64,000 bases of DNA from an uncultured Hungatella sp. (GCA_910588325.1 CAJUPP010000005.1:1-64000), one strand, 5' to 3'; positions 27,877 to 37,179 are shown, numbered from the stretch's first letter. The notes: generated from the letters alone by a model not told the origin. Numbers and translations: made by a program.

Positions 27877-28788
27877 TCATCCGTTCTCCGTAGTGTCCAT
27901 GGTCTTCGTCTGTACAAAGGACAGCACCATAAGAATAAAGAACAGTACCATGGAAACCGCACTGGCATATCCCACCCTCAGCTTTGTAAATCCAGTGGTG
28001 TAAATATACTGGATCATGTAGGTAGTGGCCGTGCCGGGGCCTCCGTTTGTCAGGGTCTGAACCATGGCAAATTCCTTGAAGCCGGTAATCATGGAAAGAA
28101 TCAGGACCATAAAGGTAACCGGCCGCAGATGAGGTATGGTAATAGCCCTGAAAATCTGCCAGGAATTGGCCCCGTCGATCCTGGCCGCCTCCTTAAGTTC
28201 TTCCGGAATCTGCTTCAGGGCGCCGATAAAGATCAGCATATTGGTTCCGCACCCCGCCCACACGCTGGCGATCACTGTAGTAAAAAAGGCCGCCCCCGGA
28301 TTGCTCGCCCATCCGATTCTGGGAATTCCCACCTGCTCCAGCAGGTAATTCAGTAAACCGAAATTCTCTCCGAAAATCCATTTCCACGTCAGACCAACCA
28401 TGATGGTGGACAAAAGCGTAGGCCAGTAAACCAGAATCCGCAATATGGTACTTCCCTTCATGGCATCCGCCGACAAGAGGACCGCCAGTCCCAGAGCCAC
28501 CACGTAGCCTACAGGCACAAACACCAGGACGAACTTGGCCGTATTAAACAGCACCTTATAAAACTCCACATCCTGAAACAAGGTGATGTAATTCTGGATC
28601 CCCACAAAATCCATTTTCTTTAAGCCGTTGTAATTGGTAAATGAGTACCAGATGCCTACAACAGCCGGTGCTACGAAGAATACCAAAAAAAACAGGATGT
28701 TGGGCAGACAGAACAGAAACGCCCATTTCTGCCGGTAATCTCTTCGCTTTGGACGGGCCGCGGCCCCCTGTTGATTTGTTTTTCCCAC
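27877..28788 (-). CDS. Sugar ABC transporter permease (MalF type)
   Basis: A 303-aa permease with a basic N-terminus, six helices and the EAA motif (EAARIDGANSWQIF). It is the first gene of the operon and is divergent from the ROK regulator, with a 132-nt intergenic gap. Substrate identity depends on the linked enzyme and is not proven. Confidence 0.92.
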   Translation of the reverse strand: MGKTNQQGAAARPKRRDYRQKWAFLFCLPNILFFLVFFVAPAVVGIWYSFTNYNGLKKMDFVGIQNYITLFQDVEFYKVLFNTAKFVLVFVPVGYVVALGLAVLLSADAMKGSTILRILVYWPTLLSTIMVGLTWKWIFGENFGLLNYLLEQVGIPRIGWASNPGAAFFTTVIASVWAGCGTNMLIFIGALKQIPEELKEAARIDGANSWQIFRAITIPHLRPVTFMVLILSMITGFKEFAMVQTLTNGGPGTATTYMIQYIYTTGFTKLRVGYASAVSMVLFFILMVLSFVQTKTMDTTENG

Positions 28789-28821
28789 CTTTTATTCTCC
28801 TTTCTTATTTGCTCTTTTCCA

Positions 28822-28875
28822 TTGACTCCCAACCAATCAAATGTTATTCTTAAGTGGATCAAAATGATGTTGGTT
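28822..28875 (+). promoter_or_regulatory. ROK regulator promoter and candidate operator
   Basis: TTGACT (28822-28827) and TATTCT (28845-28850) are 17 nt apart on the plus strand. An inverted repeat AACCAA (28831-28836) / TTGGTT (28870-28875) spans the divergent promoter region and is a candidate ROK operator. The minus-strand ABC promoter is not clear by eye. Confidence 0.5.
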
Positions 28876-28920
28876 CAACACAAAAAACATTCAAAATGAA
28901 ATCAAGGAAAAGGATAAAAT

Positions 28921-30087
28921 ATGAGTCAGTACATACCCAGATATCTAAAAGCCAAAAACCGGATGCTCATCTTCGAATTAATCCGCAGCCAGCGGACCAT
29001 AAGCCGCGGAGAGCTGGTGCGCCAGACAGGTATCAGTTTTCCTACGGTATTAAAAATCGTGGACAAGCTTCTTGAGCTTCATGTCATTACCGAGTCCGAT
29101 ACGTTTGAGCAGCTTTCCGGCGCAGGCAGGAGAGGCCATCTTTTATGTTTCAACCCTAAAGCCTTCTATGCCATAGGTATCTCTCTGGAGGGGCAGTTTA
29201 TGTCCATCGGCCTGGTGGATTTAGACGGTACCTGCCACTACAGCCGGTTCATCTGTTTCCCGGTCCACGGGCCAATACTGGAGGGCCACCGAATGCTTCA
29301 GGAAGTGAATCAGCTGATGTCTCTGGCTGAAAAGGAACACATCCCGGTTCTTGGGATCGGAATCGGTTTTCCCGGTGTGGTAAATCCGGAAAACAACTCC
29401 ATCCTGCGCAAGATGGCCCTGGATATTTTCCATGAAACCTCCTTTTCCAGCGCATTTCCGGAGTTTACCTCCTGTCTCTCGGTTCCCTATTATCTGGACA
29501 ATGATGTAAACAACGCCTGCCGCGGGGAGTCCTTTTTACGCCGCTATGACGATACCTACAAAAGCCTGTTCTATGTCTCCCTGGGAACCGGCTGTGGCGG
29601 AGCCTTTACCATCGACAAAAATTTATGGTACGGACTTGACTATAAAGCCGGTGAGTTCGGAAGCCTTCTGTTCCCCTGCACCCTTCCCGATGACCCCGCC
29701 TCTCTCTTCCCGGGATCCTATGAAAAGCTGGAGAACCTGGTCAACTTAGAGGCTGTTTTTAACAGGTTCCATGTAAATCTGCAAAATTCCTCCGATATAC
29801 CGGAGACTCTTAAGGAAAAGATCATTTATTATTTATGCCCTTATCTTGCCTATTCTATCGCAAATATGGTGCACCTTTTAGACATTCAGCACTGTATCCT
29901 GGCAGGAATCATCCCCATAGCACTGGGATACCCACTGATAGAACACCTTCAAAAATCCCTGGACCGACTTCTCCCCTATGATTATATAAAGGTGGAGGCT
30001 CCGTACAGCAACAACGCCGGGATTATCGGAGGGGCTGTGATGGTCTTCAACCGGCAGCTGGAGACCCTGTTTCAGGAATCTCCATAG
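28921..30087 (+). CDS. ROK-family transcriptional regulator
   Basis: A 388-aa protein. The N-terminal winged helix-turn-helix spans about 15-75 (RTISRGELVRQTG), followed by a ROK sugar-kinase-like domain with DNDVNNACRGE. The usual zinc-binding CxCGxxGC motif of ROK proteins is not visible. It likely represses the divergent sugar ABC operon and is released by the imported sugar or a phosphate of it. The ORF ends just before the repeat array. Confidence 0.88.
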   Translation: MSQYIPRYLKAKNRMLIFELIRSQRTISRGELVRQTGISFPTVLKIVDKLLELHVITESDTFEQLSGAGRRGHLLCFNPKAFYAIGISLEGQFMSIGLVDLDGTCHYSRFICFPVHGPILEGHRMLQEVNQLMSLAEKEHIPVLGIGIGFPGVVNPENNSILRKMALDIFHETSFSSAFPEFTSCLSVPYYLDNDVNNACRGESFLRRYDDTYKSLFYVSLGTGCGGAFTIDKNLWYGLDYKAGEFGSLLFPCTLPDDPASLFPGSYEKLENLVNLEAVFNRFHVNLQNSSDIPETLKEKIIYYLCPYLAYSIANMVHLLDIQHCILAGIIPIALGYPLIEHLQKSLDRLLPYDYIKVEAPYSNNAGIIGGAVMVFNRQLETLFQESP

Positions 30088-30093
30088 TAAATC

Positions 30094-30470
30094 GTTCATG
30101 GTGGTTCCTGATGGCAGGCATGGAGATTTACTATGAAAGTCCGCCGCCGATTAGGCGGTATGAAATCAGGTATGCCAAGTGCGCCCGCCAGACTTTCATG
30201 GGTGGTGGTGCAACCTGCCCGCCGGGCGCATGGAGGTTTACTATAAAAGTCCGCAGCCGATTAGGCGGCATGAATTCAGGTATGCCAAGTGCGCCCGCCA
30301 GACTTTCATGGGTGGTGGTGCAACCTGCCCGCCGGGCGCATGGAGGTTTACTATAAAAGTCCGCAGCCGATTAGGCGGCATGAATTCAGGTATGCCAAGT
30401 GCGCCCGCCAGACTTTCATGGGTGGTGGTGCAACCTGCCCGCCGGGCGCATGGAGGTTTACAGCGAAAGC
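30094..30470. repeat. 110-bp tandem repeat array of a palindromic element
   Basis: GACTTTCATG recurs at 30191, 30301 and 30411, giving an exact 110-bp period. The two full copies (30191-30300 and 30301-30410) look identical by eye. A degenerate copy precedes them from about 30094, and a partial copy runs to about 30470. Each unit is an imperfect palindrome with arms GACTTTCAT and AAAAGTCC and an apical stem GCCCG/GGGC. The same palindrome family occurs at 11-217. The last copy overlaps the end of the MFS gene. Confidence 0.9.
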
Positions 30471-31645
30471 TCCTTCTGCTTATTCCGGCTCCAAATCCAG
30501 AAAACAATGGTGGCCCCGCCCATACTTACAGCTGCAAACAACATCATCAGAGAAGCGCCCCACAGTTCAAAAGCCACGCCTCCCAGATATCCGAATATAA
30601 GCCGGGAGCATATGGTATTCAGCGTAGTATTTAAGACCTGGCTGCTGGCTCTCAGATCCGGCGGCACCTTATTGTTAATATAGTTCAGGATACAATATGT
30701 GAAGCTGCTGAATGCAAAGCCGTGGAGAAGGTTGGCGCTTATAATCAGGACAGGATTCTTCAGCACATACATTAACATCCACCGTATACAGGTGATCACC
30801 CCTGCCAGTGTCAGCACTTTTCTTAGCCCCACTTTTTTTACAATGCGGTGCATCAGCATCAGAAAAGGAATCTCGGCTGCGGATGAGACAAACATCATCC
30901 ATCCTACCATCCGGCTGTCCCCTCCTATATTTACAAAATGAATGGAGTAAAAACTGTTAAAAAATCCAATCCCCATTCCATAGATCAGGTGAAATCCGAT
31001 AAGCCCCATCAGGACTTTATTCTTCCACAAAATCTCTAAAGAGAATTTTCCTCTCTTATCTCCGTATCCCTTTACCGAAGGCACTGTCCCTATACAGAAG
31101 GCCATCATAACCAAAGACAGGGCGATCAGGACAAACATAGCCTCATAGCTGTCCCGGAAAAAATATCCGATGCCAAGAACCGTAGCCGCATACCCCAAAG
31201 TTCCTCCCATGCGGATCCAGCCATAATCCCATCTGCTCTTCATCAGGGCTTCCAGCGTGATATTGTCGCTTAGAGGAACAATAGGATTATAAAAAACGCC
31301 GAAGCTGGCTACCAGAAAAAGGATGGGCCAGTAGCTTTTTGTGGTATAAACCCCCATGGCACAGACAGCCGCTGCCAGACACAAAAACTTAAGAACCCTG
31401 TTTTTTACTGAAACCCTGTCGCTTAACATCCCCCACAGAGGCTGCATGGCAAGGATGGCAACCGTGGATACGGAGATAATGGCTCCGATCTGGGACGCCA
31501 GAAAACCAATCTGATACAGATATAAGTTCAGATAAGTATTGTAGATTGCCTGTCCGGAATAATAACATACATAAGCTGTAAATAACCCTGTAGGAAAAGT
31601 ATCCTGATTTACTTTCCGCCTTACCTGTCTGCTGATTGCTTCCAT
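30458..31645 (-). CDS. MFS transporter, possible sugar or nucleoside permease
   Basis: A 395-aa protein with about 12 hydrophobic helices. It resembles the MFS_1-like/LacY-related group of proton symporters for oligosaccharides or nucleosides. An AAGGAGAGG site precedes the ATG. The stop codon lies inside the last repeat copy, so the C-terminus may have been altered by the repeat array. It has its own promoter and is convergent with the ROK gene. Substrate is unknown. Confidence 0.82.
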   Translation of the reverse strand: MEAISRQVRRKVNQDTFPTGLFTAYVCYYSGQAIYNTYLNLYLYQIGFLASQIGAIISVSTVAILAMQPLWGMLSDRVSVKNRVLKFLCLAAAVCAMGVYTTKSYWPILFLVASFGVFYNPIVPLSDNITLEALMKSRWDYGWIRMGGTLGYAATVLGIGYFFRDSYEAMFVLIALSLVMMAFCIGTVPSVKGYGDKRGKFSLEILWKNKVLMGLIGFHLIYGMGIGFFNSFYSIHFVNIGGDSRMVGWMMFVSSAAEIPFLMLMHRIVKKVGLRKVLTLAGVITCIRWMLMYVLKNPVLIISANLLHGFAFSSFTYCILNYINNKVPPDLRASSQVLNTTLNTICSRLIFGYLGGVAFELWGASLMMLFAAVSMGGATIVFWIWSRNKQKELSL

Positions 31646-31715
31646 CCAAGATCCTCTCCTTTTGCATCAGGCCTGCCATTTTCTGTCCGCTTTCTAACCA
31701 TTTATTAATTTTTAT

Positions 31716-31778
31716 TTACTTAATAAAATTTAGTAATTAGACAATTCTTATTATAGCATATCGTATATTTAAAGTCAA
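31716..31778 (-). promoter_or_regulatory. MFS gene promoter and candidate operator
   Basis: TTGACT (31773-31778) and TATAAT (31750-31755) are exactly 17 nt apart on the minus strand. Just downstream is an inverted repeat TTACT...AGTAA in an AT-rich stretch (about 31716-31740), a plausible repressor site. This indicates separate control from the PTS operon upstream. Confidence 0.7.
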
Positions 31779-31807
31779 ATATTTTTAGTTCTTTTATTCA
31801 TTTTTAC

Positions 31808-32659
31808 TCATATCCTATGTTTGAATCCAAATCCTCCCTCTGCCATGCAGTTCTCGGCCGAATACCGGGCGGCCTCTTTCAGAGCTGTATTTATCACATC
31901 CGGCGAAAGCCTGGCACCCTTTTCCCATCCGCTTTTTAACAGGGTGACCAGCAAAGCCGCCAGAAAGGAATCTCCCGCTCCCATGGTATCCAGAGGTTTT
32001 ACATAGCAGGCCTGTCCTCTCACAAAAACTTCCCCGTTATAAAATATCTGCCCGCTGCTTCCCATAGTGGCAACTGCATTTTTACACCCCAGTTCATGGA
32101 CCGCAAGAAGCAGCCTGCCTATCTGCTCTTCCTCCATGCCGGTACAGGAAAACTGTCCCAGTTCCAGATAGGGACAGACAACTGCCAGAAATTCCTTGCT
32201 CCTGTACTTCTCTTTCTCGGAGAAATCAAAGGTCACCATCCCTTTTAAGTCTTTTAATCTGTATATATCCTGATGAAGCTTTGCATTGCAGCTTGTGTGG
32301 ATCACCTGAAAATCTTTCAGATACTCCAAATCCCGATCCCTAATCTCCTTCATATGAGCCCAGTTGTTTCCTGTGTCCGTGCCGATATAGCTTCTCTCTC
32401 CGTCATATACATTGACATCGCATCGTTTTGTAGTGGTTCCCTGCTCAAAGATGCATTGGGACAGATCCACCTCCAGGGTTTTAAGCGCCTCTTTGACGAT
32501 CCTTCCTTCCCTGTCTGCACCGATGCTTCCCACGTAAGCAGCCCCGGCCCCCAGCTTTGCCGCGTGAGCGGCAACATTTACTGCATTTCCTCCCGGAAAG
32601 ATCACTCCGCGGTTTATATAGCGGTCAATGACATTATCACCTATTCCGGCTATCTTCAA
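31808..32659 (-). CDS. PfkB-family sugar kinase, fructoselysine 6-kinase-like
   Basis: A 283-aa ribokinase-type kinase. The N-terminal GGNAVNVA sugar-binding motif is near residues 23-30, and the catalytic GAGDS motif is near 232. The start with IGDNVIDRY and overall pattern match FrlD, which phosphorylates fructoselysine. The start codon appears to be TTG behind GGGGGCAGGA. It follows the SIS-domain gene. A kinase in a PTS operon is redundant on its face, because the PTS already phosphorylates its sugar. Confidence 0.82.
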   Translation of the reverse strand: MKIAGIGDNVIDRYINRGVIFPGGNAVNVAAHAAKLGAGAAYVGSIGADREGRIVKEALKTLEVDLSQCIFEQGTTTKRCDVNVYDGERSYIGTDTGNNWAHMKEIRDRDLEYLKDFQVIHTSCNAKLHQDIYRLKDLKGMVTFDFSEKEKYRSKEFLAVVCPYLELGQFSCTGMEEEQIGRLLLAVHELGCKNAVATMGSSGQIFYNGEVFVRGQACYVKPLDTMGAGDSFLAALLVTLLKSGWEKGARLSPDVINTALKEAARYSAENCMAEGGFGFKHRI

Positions 32660-32683
32660 TTTCCTGCCCCCTTTAGCTGTCTT

Positions 32684-33682
32684 TTAATAGTCCACCCTGC
32701 GGTAATAGCGCCTGATTTCCAGCGAGTGGGCTTTCATCTCCTCCAGGTTTTTGCTGATCCTTGAAAGAACAGCATTGATCACAACCGGGGACAGCATCCA
32801 GCGGAATCTGTCGCTGATGCCGGGAAGCTGATAGTCTGCGGTGTCAAACACTGTAACCTGTTCCCCGTACTTCAGTATAAATTTTTTTACCCTCTCATCC
32901 AGCGGCCTGGTAGGCCCCTCAGTCATGGCCAACGCCACACAGACGCCTTTTTCCATCAGCTCTATGGTTCCGTGGAAAAATTCCGGCGACGACACAGACT
33001 TTGTCCGCATCCACAGAGATTCCTCCAGCACACACATGGCAAAGGAATACACAGGCCCCCACAGGTTTCCGGATCCAATCCAGATCTGGTAAGGAGCGTC
33101 TTTATATTTTAAAGCGTATTCCCTGGCCTTTAAGTCACTGGCTTTCCCCACAGAGACCAGCGCTGCCGGAAGGTTCCCAAGCTCATCTGCAAACTGCATA
33201 TAATCGTCAAAAAAACCTTTCCGATAGAGAATCCTTCCGATGAGCAAAAGAAGGACAAGTTCCTGAGGTCTTCCGTTTTTAAAGACAACCGAATACGTAG
33301 ACAGCTCTCCCAGAGGCGAGTCCTCCACCCCAAGGACCGACACGATGACAGCCCCCCTCTCTTTTACATACCGGGCCGCCTCTACGGTTTCTTTTGTATC
33401 CCCTGATTTTGACGCCATGAAAACCAGGGTTTTCTCTGTCAGGCGGTTGTTGCCTGTCAAAAGCAAATCCCCGGCCACCTGGGAACACACCTCCATGCCG
33501 GACATGGCAGAAATCATATAGTCAAAGGGCTGCATCATAGCCAGTGAGCCTCCTGACGACGTAAACAGAAGATTCTCAAAGCCTTTCTCACACACACAGT
33601 CTGCAATTCTCTCAATCTCCGCCCTCTGTTTGTAGATATATTCTCCGTTGGACAGAATCTTATTTTCATCAAAGGTAACCAT
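32684..33682 (-). CDS. SIS-domain deglycase, fructoselysine-6-phosphate deglycase-like
   Basis: A 332-aa protein with two SIS domains, like FrlB/GfrF. Such enzymes split a 6-phospho Amadori product into glucose-6-phosphate and the amine. Sugar-phosphate-binding Ser-rich loops TSSGGS and SKSGDTKET are visible. The start at 33682 has GGGAGG and fits the end of the IID gene; the upstream in-frame start at 33781 would overlap IID heavily. Which amine conjugate is cleaved is not clear from the sequence. Confidence 0.82.
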   Translation of the reverse strand: MVTFDENKILSNGEYIYKQRAEIERIADCVCEKGFENLLFTSSGGSLAMMQPFDYMISAMSGMEVCSQVAGDLLLTGNNRLTEKTLVFMASKSGDTKETVEAARYVKERGAVIVSVLGVEDSPLGELSTYSVVFKNGRPQELVLLLLIGRILYRKGFFDDYMQFADELGNLPAALVSVGKASDLKAREYALKYKDAPYQIWIGSGNLWGPVYSFAMCVLEESLWMRTKSVSSPEFFHGTIELMEKGVCVALAMTEGPTRPLDERVKKFILKYGEQVTVFDTADYQLPGISDRFRWMLSPVVINAVLSRISKNLEEMKAHSLEIRRYYRRVDY

Positions 33683-33708
33683 ATCTGTAATCCTCCCTGC
33701 ATCATTGT

Positions 33709-34536
33709 TTATGAAATATGAAAAATTCCCAAAAAAGTCCCTGCTATCCCGCAAGCCGCAAGAATAAGCAGTATCTGCCACAGATTCACCTTCCTGCGAA
33801 GCAGCCCGTATATACCCAGAGTCACGGCCAGAGGCAAAAAGCCTGGAGCCATTTCATCCAAAATACTCTGCAGATTTACCAGGCAGCTTCTCTCTCCCCA
33901 GGACACTGCCAGGGGAACCGATACCATATAAAATACCATGGCCCCCATAACCATCAGGCTTATGACGGTTGTTGCAAAAGACACCTTGGGCATCATGCCG
34001 GAACGCCAGATCTTATCCAGAAAATCTGTCTTAAGCGCATATCCTTTTTTCAGGCACAGATAGCGGATCAAGTACGCAGGAATATTAAATATAAGCCAGA
34101 ACAGGACAGCCCCCATGAGACTGCCCTTCAAAGCCAGGTAACCCCCGATCCCCGTAGCAACCACACGCAGAGTCCCCCACAGCATGGTATCCCCGATTCC
34201 TGCCAAAGGCCCCATAAGAGCAGTCTTTACGTGATTGATGGAGGATGTGTCGTACTCCCTGCTCTTCGCATTCTCCTCCTCCATGGCCGCAGAGATGCCC
34301 AGAATCGCTGTAGACACGTAAGGGGTTGTATTAAAATACTCCATATGCCTTTTGGCCGCCTGGATCTGATCCTCTTTTTTCTCATACAATTTCCGGATTG
34401 CCGGAAGCATGGAAAAACAGTACCCCATATTTTGCTGCCGTTCATAATTCCATGAAACTTCCATGGTAAGAGAGCGTAAAAATATGGCCCTCCATTCCCT
34501 TTCCGTCAAACTGGATCCATCTTTAAAAGTCTTCAT
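33709..34536 (-). CDS. PTS mannose-family IID component
   Basis: A 275-aa membrane component. Its N-terminal region contains the family pattern RSLTMEVSWNYERQQNMGY, and later helices complete the transporter with IIC. It overlaps the IIC stop by 14 nt. Mannose-family systems carry hexoses, amino sugars and glycated amino acids. Confidence 0.93.
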   Translation of the reverse strand: MKTFKDGSSLTEREWRAIFLRSLTMEVSWNYERQQNMGYCFSMLPAIRKLYEKKEDQIQAAKRHMEYFNTTPYVSTAILGISAAMEEENAKSREYDTSSINHVKTALMGPLAGIGDTMLWGTLRVVATGIGGYLALKGSLMGAVLFWLIFNIPAYLIRYLCLKKGYALKTDFLDKIWRSGMMPKVSFATTVISLMVMGAMVFYMVSVPLAVSWGERSCLVNLQSILDEMAPGFLPLAVTLGIYGLLRRKVNLWQILLILAACGIAGTFLGIFHIS

Positions 34537-35290
34537 CTTCCTCCTGTTCTGTTATCGTCTGGCCGCTGTCTTGAAGCTGTACCAGGATAACCGCAATACA
34601 CACTGCCAGGATTGTTACGCCAATCACAGGAATCTTCAGATACGCAGCCAGCGCAAATCCCAGAATAAAATACGCCGCCGTTTTACCGGTCAAAGTCATG
34701 GTGGCTAAAACAGCAATTCCCAGAGCCGGAATATATTCCACGGTCACAGAAAGCCCCTCCCGTACAAATGCCGGAAGTATCTCAAGAAGCCATCTCATAA
34801 CAGGTGTTCCCAGATAAAAACCAGCTCCGCAGACTATCCCTCTGGGCAGACTTTTTATCACAAACCCGCTTAACAGATGGATTTTTGCCATTCCCCTAAA
34901 GTCTCCTTTTTCTATGCATCTGTCCGCTTTTTTAAGAAAAACAGGAAAAAGATGCAGTGTCAGGAAATTGTCTATAAAAAGATAAAGCCTGGCTATGGGA
35001 AAAGCCAGAAGAAGCGCTATCCCTGCCCCATTCCCCGTAGAGACGGCCAGGGCTATACCGAGAATCCCTCCCGTAATCGAGTCCGGAGGAACTGCCGCCC
35101 CCATAGTTACAGAGCCGATAAACACCATCTCCATAAGGCCTCCCAGCACAATCCCGGCTCTTAAATCTCCTAAAACCAGTCCCACAAAAACACCTGTAAT
35201 AATGGGACGGGATGCCAGATTCGTTCCTAGCGCCCACTCAAAGGTGGCGCACATGCCGATGATGCCGATACCTATTGCCTGCAAAATCAT
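34523..35290 (-). CDS. PTS mannose-family IIC component
   Basis: A 255-aa membrane permease with about seven to eight helices, of the mannose/fructose/sorbose type. It forms the sugar channel with IID. The C-terminal tail is acidic (EQEEDEDF). It sits 49 nt after IIB. Confidence 0.92.
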   Translation of the reverse strand: MILQAIGIGIIGMCATFEWALGTNLASRPIITGVFVGLVLGDLRAGIVLGGLMEMVFIGSVTMGAAVPPDSITGGILGIALAVSTGNGAGIALLLAFPIARLYLFIDNFLTLHLFPVFLKKADRCIEKGDFRGMAKIHLLSGFVIKSLPRGIVCGAGFYLGTPVMRWLLEILPAFVREGLSVTVEYIPALGIAVLATMTLTGKTAAYFILGFALAAYLKIPVIGVTILAVCIAVILVQLQDSGQTITEQEEDEDF

Positions 35291-35339
35291 AGGTTTTCCC
35301 TGCCCTCCCCTCTCTTAAACAGGCTTTACACAGCGACGC

Positions 35340-35813
35340 TTATATATCCTTTCCCACAAGGATTTTCCGATCTCCGGGAACCTGGCGGATCTCCACCTCA
35401 ATCCCTCTTTCCGCCAGTTGGCGAAGCATCTGCTCTTCTCTGTCCGTAACGGAGACAGCTTTGCCAAGAACCTTCACTGCCTCTTCTCTCGGCTTGCATC
35501 CTCCCAGATTGACAGAAGTAACCTCCCGGCATTCTGATGCAAGACGGTACGCATCCTCAATACTCTCTGCCAGAATAAGCAGCTTATATGTATCCGTCAC
35601 TCCCGAATTCAGGGCCTTCACCGAATCCTCCATGTTTTTTATAACCAGCTTCACCCCATCCGGCTTTGCCAGCTTCAGCGTGGTCTTGCATATGTTGTCC
35701 CCTGCCACCTTATCGTTGGCAACCAGAATACAGTCAATTCCCAGTATTTTTGTCCACGTCATGGCAACCTGCCCGTGAAGAAGCCTGTGATCTACCCTCA
35801 AAAGTTTTATCAT
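35340..35813 (-). CDS. PTS mannose-family IIB component
   Basis: A 157-aa cytoplasmic phosphotransfer protein. The phosphorylated histidine is H13 in the DHRLLHGQV motif. It receives phosphate from IIA and passes it to the incoming sugar. It follows the IIA gene by about 34 nt. Confidence 0.94.
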   Translation of the reverse strand: MIKLLRVDHRLLHGQVAMTWTKILGIDCILVANDKVAGDNICKTTLKLAKPDGVKLVIKNMEDSVKALNSGVTDTYKLLILAESIEDAYRLASECREVTSVNLGGCKPREEAVKVLGKAVSVTDREEQMLRQLAERGIEVEIRQVPGDRKILVGKDI

Positions 35814-35846
35814 ATCCCCACCATCCTTTTTCTGTGACAGCTATTC

Positions 35847-36260
35847 TTAAAATTCATCGTCCTGTATCGTTTCCTCAATTCGGATAAAGCACTTTATGGA
35901 ATCCCGTGCATCGGCAAGTATTCTCTCCATGCCGTCTTCGTCCGGCCTGGCCTCACAGACAGCCAGCTCCATGAGAAGGGGCAGGTTCATCCCTGCCATA
36001 AGGTAAAAACCTCCCTTTGAAAGACGGTTCATAAATGCATGGTTAACGCTGCCTCCGAAAGCATCTGTCAATACCACCCAGCCGCCCTCCTCCTTCATTC
36101 TGTTTGTCCAACAATCCGCCAGACTGTCTAAATCCATAGAAGATTCATCTTTATAGGCGCATAGAGTATGAATATTGTCTTTTTTGCCCAGCACATACTC
36201 TGCTGTCTCCTTCAAAGCCTCCGCCAGCAGCCCGTGGCTTGCCAATAGAATCTGTATCAT
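35847..36260 (-). CDS. PTS mannose-family IIA component
   Basis: A 137-aa cytoplasmic protein with the phosphorylated H9 in ASHG. It receives phosphate from HPr. The start at 36260 is chosen for GGAGG 8 nt upstream; the longer in-frame version adds 13 residues. It is the first gene of the PTS-deglycase-kinase operon. Confidence 0.9.
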   Translation of the reverse strand: MIQILLASHGLLAEALKETAEYVLGKKDNIHTLCAYKDESSMDLDSLADCWTNRMKEEGGWVVLTDAFGGSVNHAFMNRLSKGGFYLMAGMNLPLLMELAVCEARPDEDGMERILADARDSIKCFIRIEETIQDDEF

Positions 36261-36289
36261 CTGCTTATCCTCCATTTGAAACAATACGT

Positions 36290-36340
36290 CATATAACATT
36301 ATGATATTATCAGTTTACATCCTGTATAACGTTTTGTCAA
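36290..36340 (-). promoter_or_regulatory. PTS operon promoter with GntR-type operator
   Basis: TTGACA (36335-36340) and TAAACT (36312-36317) lie 17 nt apart on the minus strand. Just downstream is CATATAACATTATG (36290-36303), which shares 12 nt with the palindrome in the gntR promoter at 38004-38019. This suggests that one of the two GntR proteins controls both transcripts. Confidence 0.7.
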
Positions 36341-36381
36341 GGACAGAATGCTCCGTTTCGGTTTATAACTACATTTCAGGG

Positions 36382-36425
36382 CAAAAAAAGAGCCGGGAAC
36401 CAGAAAATTTCTGAGTCCCGGCCTC
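36382..36425 (-). terminator. Terminator of the gntR pair
   Basis: GAGCCGGGA (36390-36398) pairs with TCCCGGCCTC (36416-36425), with a run of seven T on the minus strand after the stem. It separates the regulator operon from the PTS operon. Confidence 0.88.
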
Positions 36426-36447
36426 TTGCTGTCACTTTTTCACATCC

Positions 36448-37170
36448 TCACAGATAAAGCCTCTGCCGCTTTGTACAGTATACCTGCCTGGAAATACAGG
36501 CAGGCAGACCGTCCTCCCCCATGTACTGTGACATAAAAAGCACAAGGGCCTCTCCTTTGTCAATCTGCAGCAAAGCCGCCTCCTGCTGATTGGCATAAAT
36601 AATCTCCAGGCTCTGTCTGTGGGGGGTCACCTCCGCCCTGTGTTTTCTCATAACAGAATAAAGAGGCTGAGCCAGGTCCTCCTCCTGCAAAAATGCAAAT
36701 CTGCTTATATAGTGATTCGTCTCAACCATGGCCGGAACGCCGTCTGCCCTCCAAAGCCGTCTGGTACACAGAATATTGGCATCCTCCGGAAGATTAAAAA
36801 ATTTCATATCCGCCAGTGTGGGATACCCCCAGGTCACTTCCAATACCTCCGCCTCTGCCGTCCGGCCATCCTGCCTGCAGGAAAAAGCAAAACCTGCCTC
36901 CTCCATGGGCACTGCAGATTTTGTGGAGGACGATATAAAAGTCCCCTTTCCCCGTGAGCGGATCACCAGGCCCTCCTCCTGAAGTTCGTCCACGGCCGCT
37001 CTTAAGGTAATCCGGCTGACGCCAAACAGCTTCATCAGTTCTCCTTCACTGGGCAGTTTATCCCCTTCCTTCAGTTCTCCCTTCACTATCTTCTCATGGA
37101 GAATATTCACTATCTGCCTGTACATGGGGATGCTGCTGTCAGGTTCTATCAGATTCTCTCTTATATCCAT
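36448..37170 (-). CDS. GntR-family regulator with UTRA domain (copy 1)
   Basis: A 240-aa protein with a winged helix-turn-helix (about 10-75; SEGELMKLFGVSRITLRAA) and a C-terminal UTRA ligand domain. It sits 9 nt after the second regulator. Likely ligands are phosphorylated sugars or amines handled by the adjacent PTS operon. An AGGAGG site precedes the ATG. Confidence 0.92.
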   Translation of the reverse strand: MDIRENLIEPDSSIPMYRQIVNILHEKIVKGELKEGDKLPSEGELMKLFGVSRITLRAAVDELQEEGLVIRSRGKGTFISSSTKSAVPMEEAGFAFSCRQDGRTAEAEVLEVTWGYPTLADMKFFNLPEDANILCTRRLWRADGVPAMVETNHYISRFAFLQEEDLAQPLYSVMRKHRAEVTPHRQSLEIIYANQQEAALLQIDKGEALVLFMSQYMGEDGLPACISRQVYCTKRQRLYL

Positions 37171-37179
37171 CCTTGCCTC

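Noticed and set aside
30111..30683. Several overlapping plus-strand ORFs in the 110-bp repeat array
   Set aside because: They arise because 110 is not a multiple of three, so the repeated DNA is read in successive frames; the near-identical peptides show this, and there is no ribosome site.
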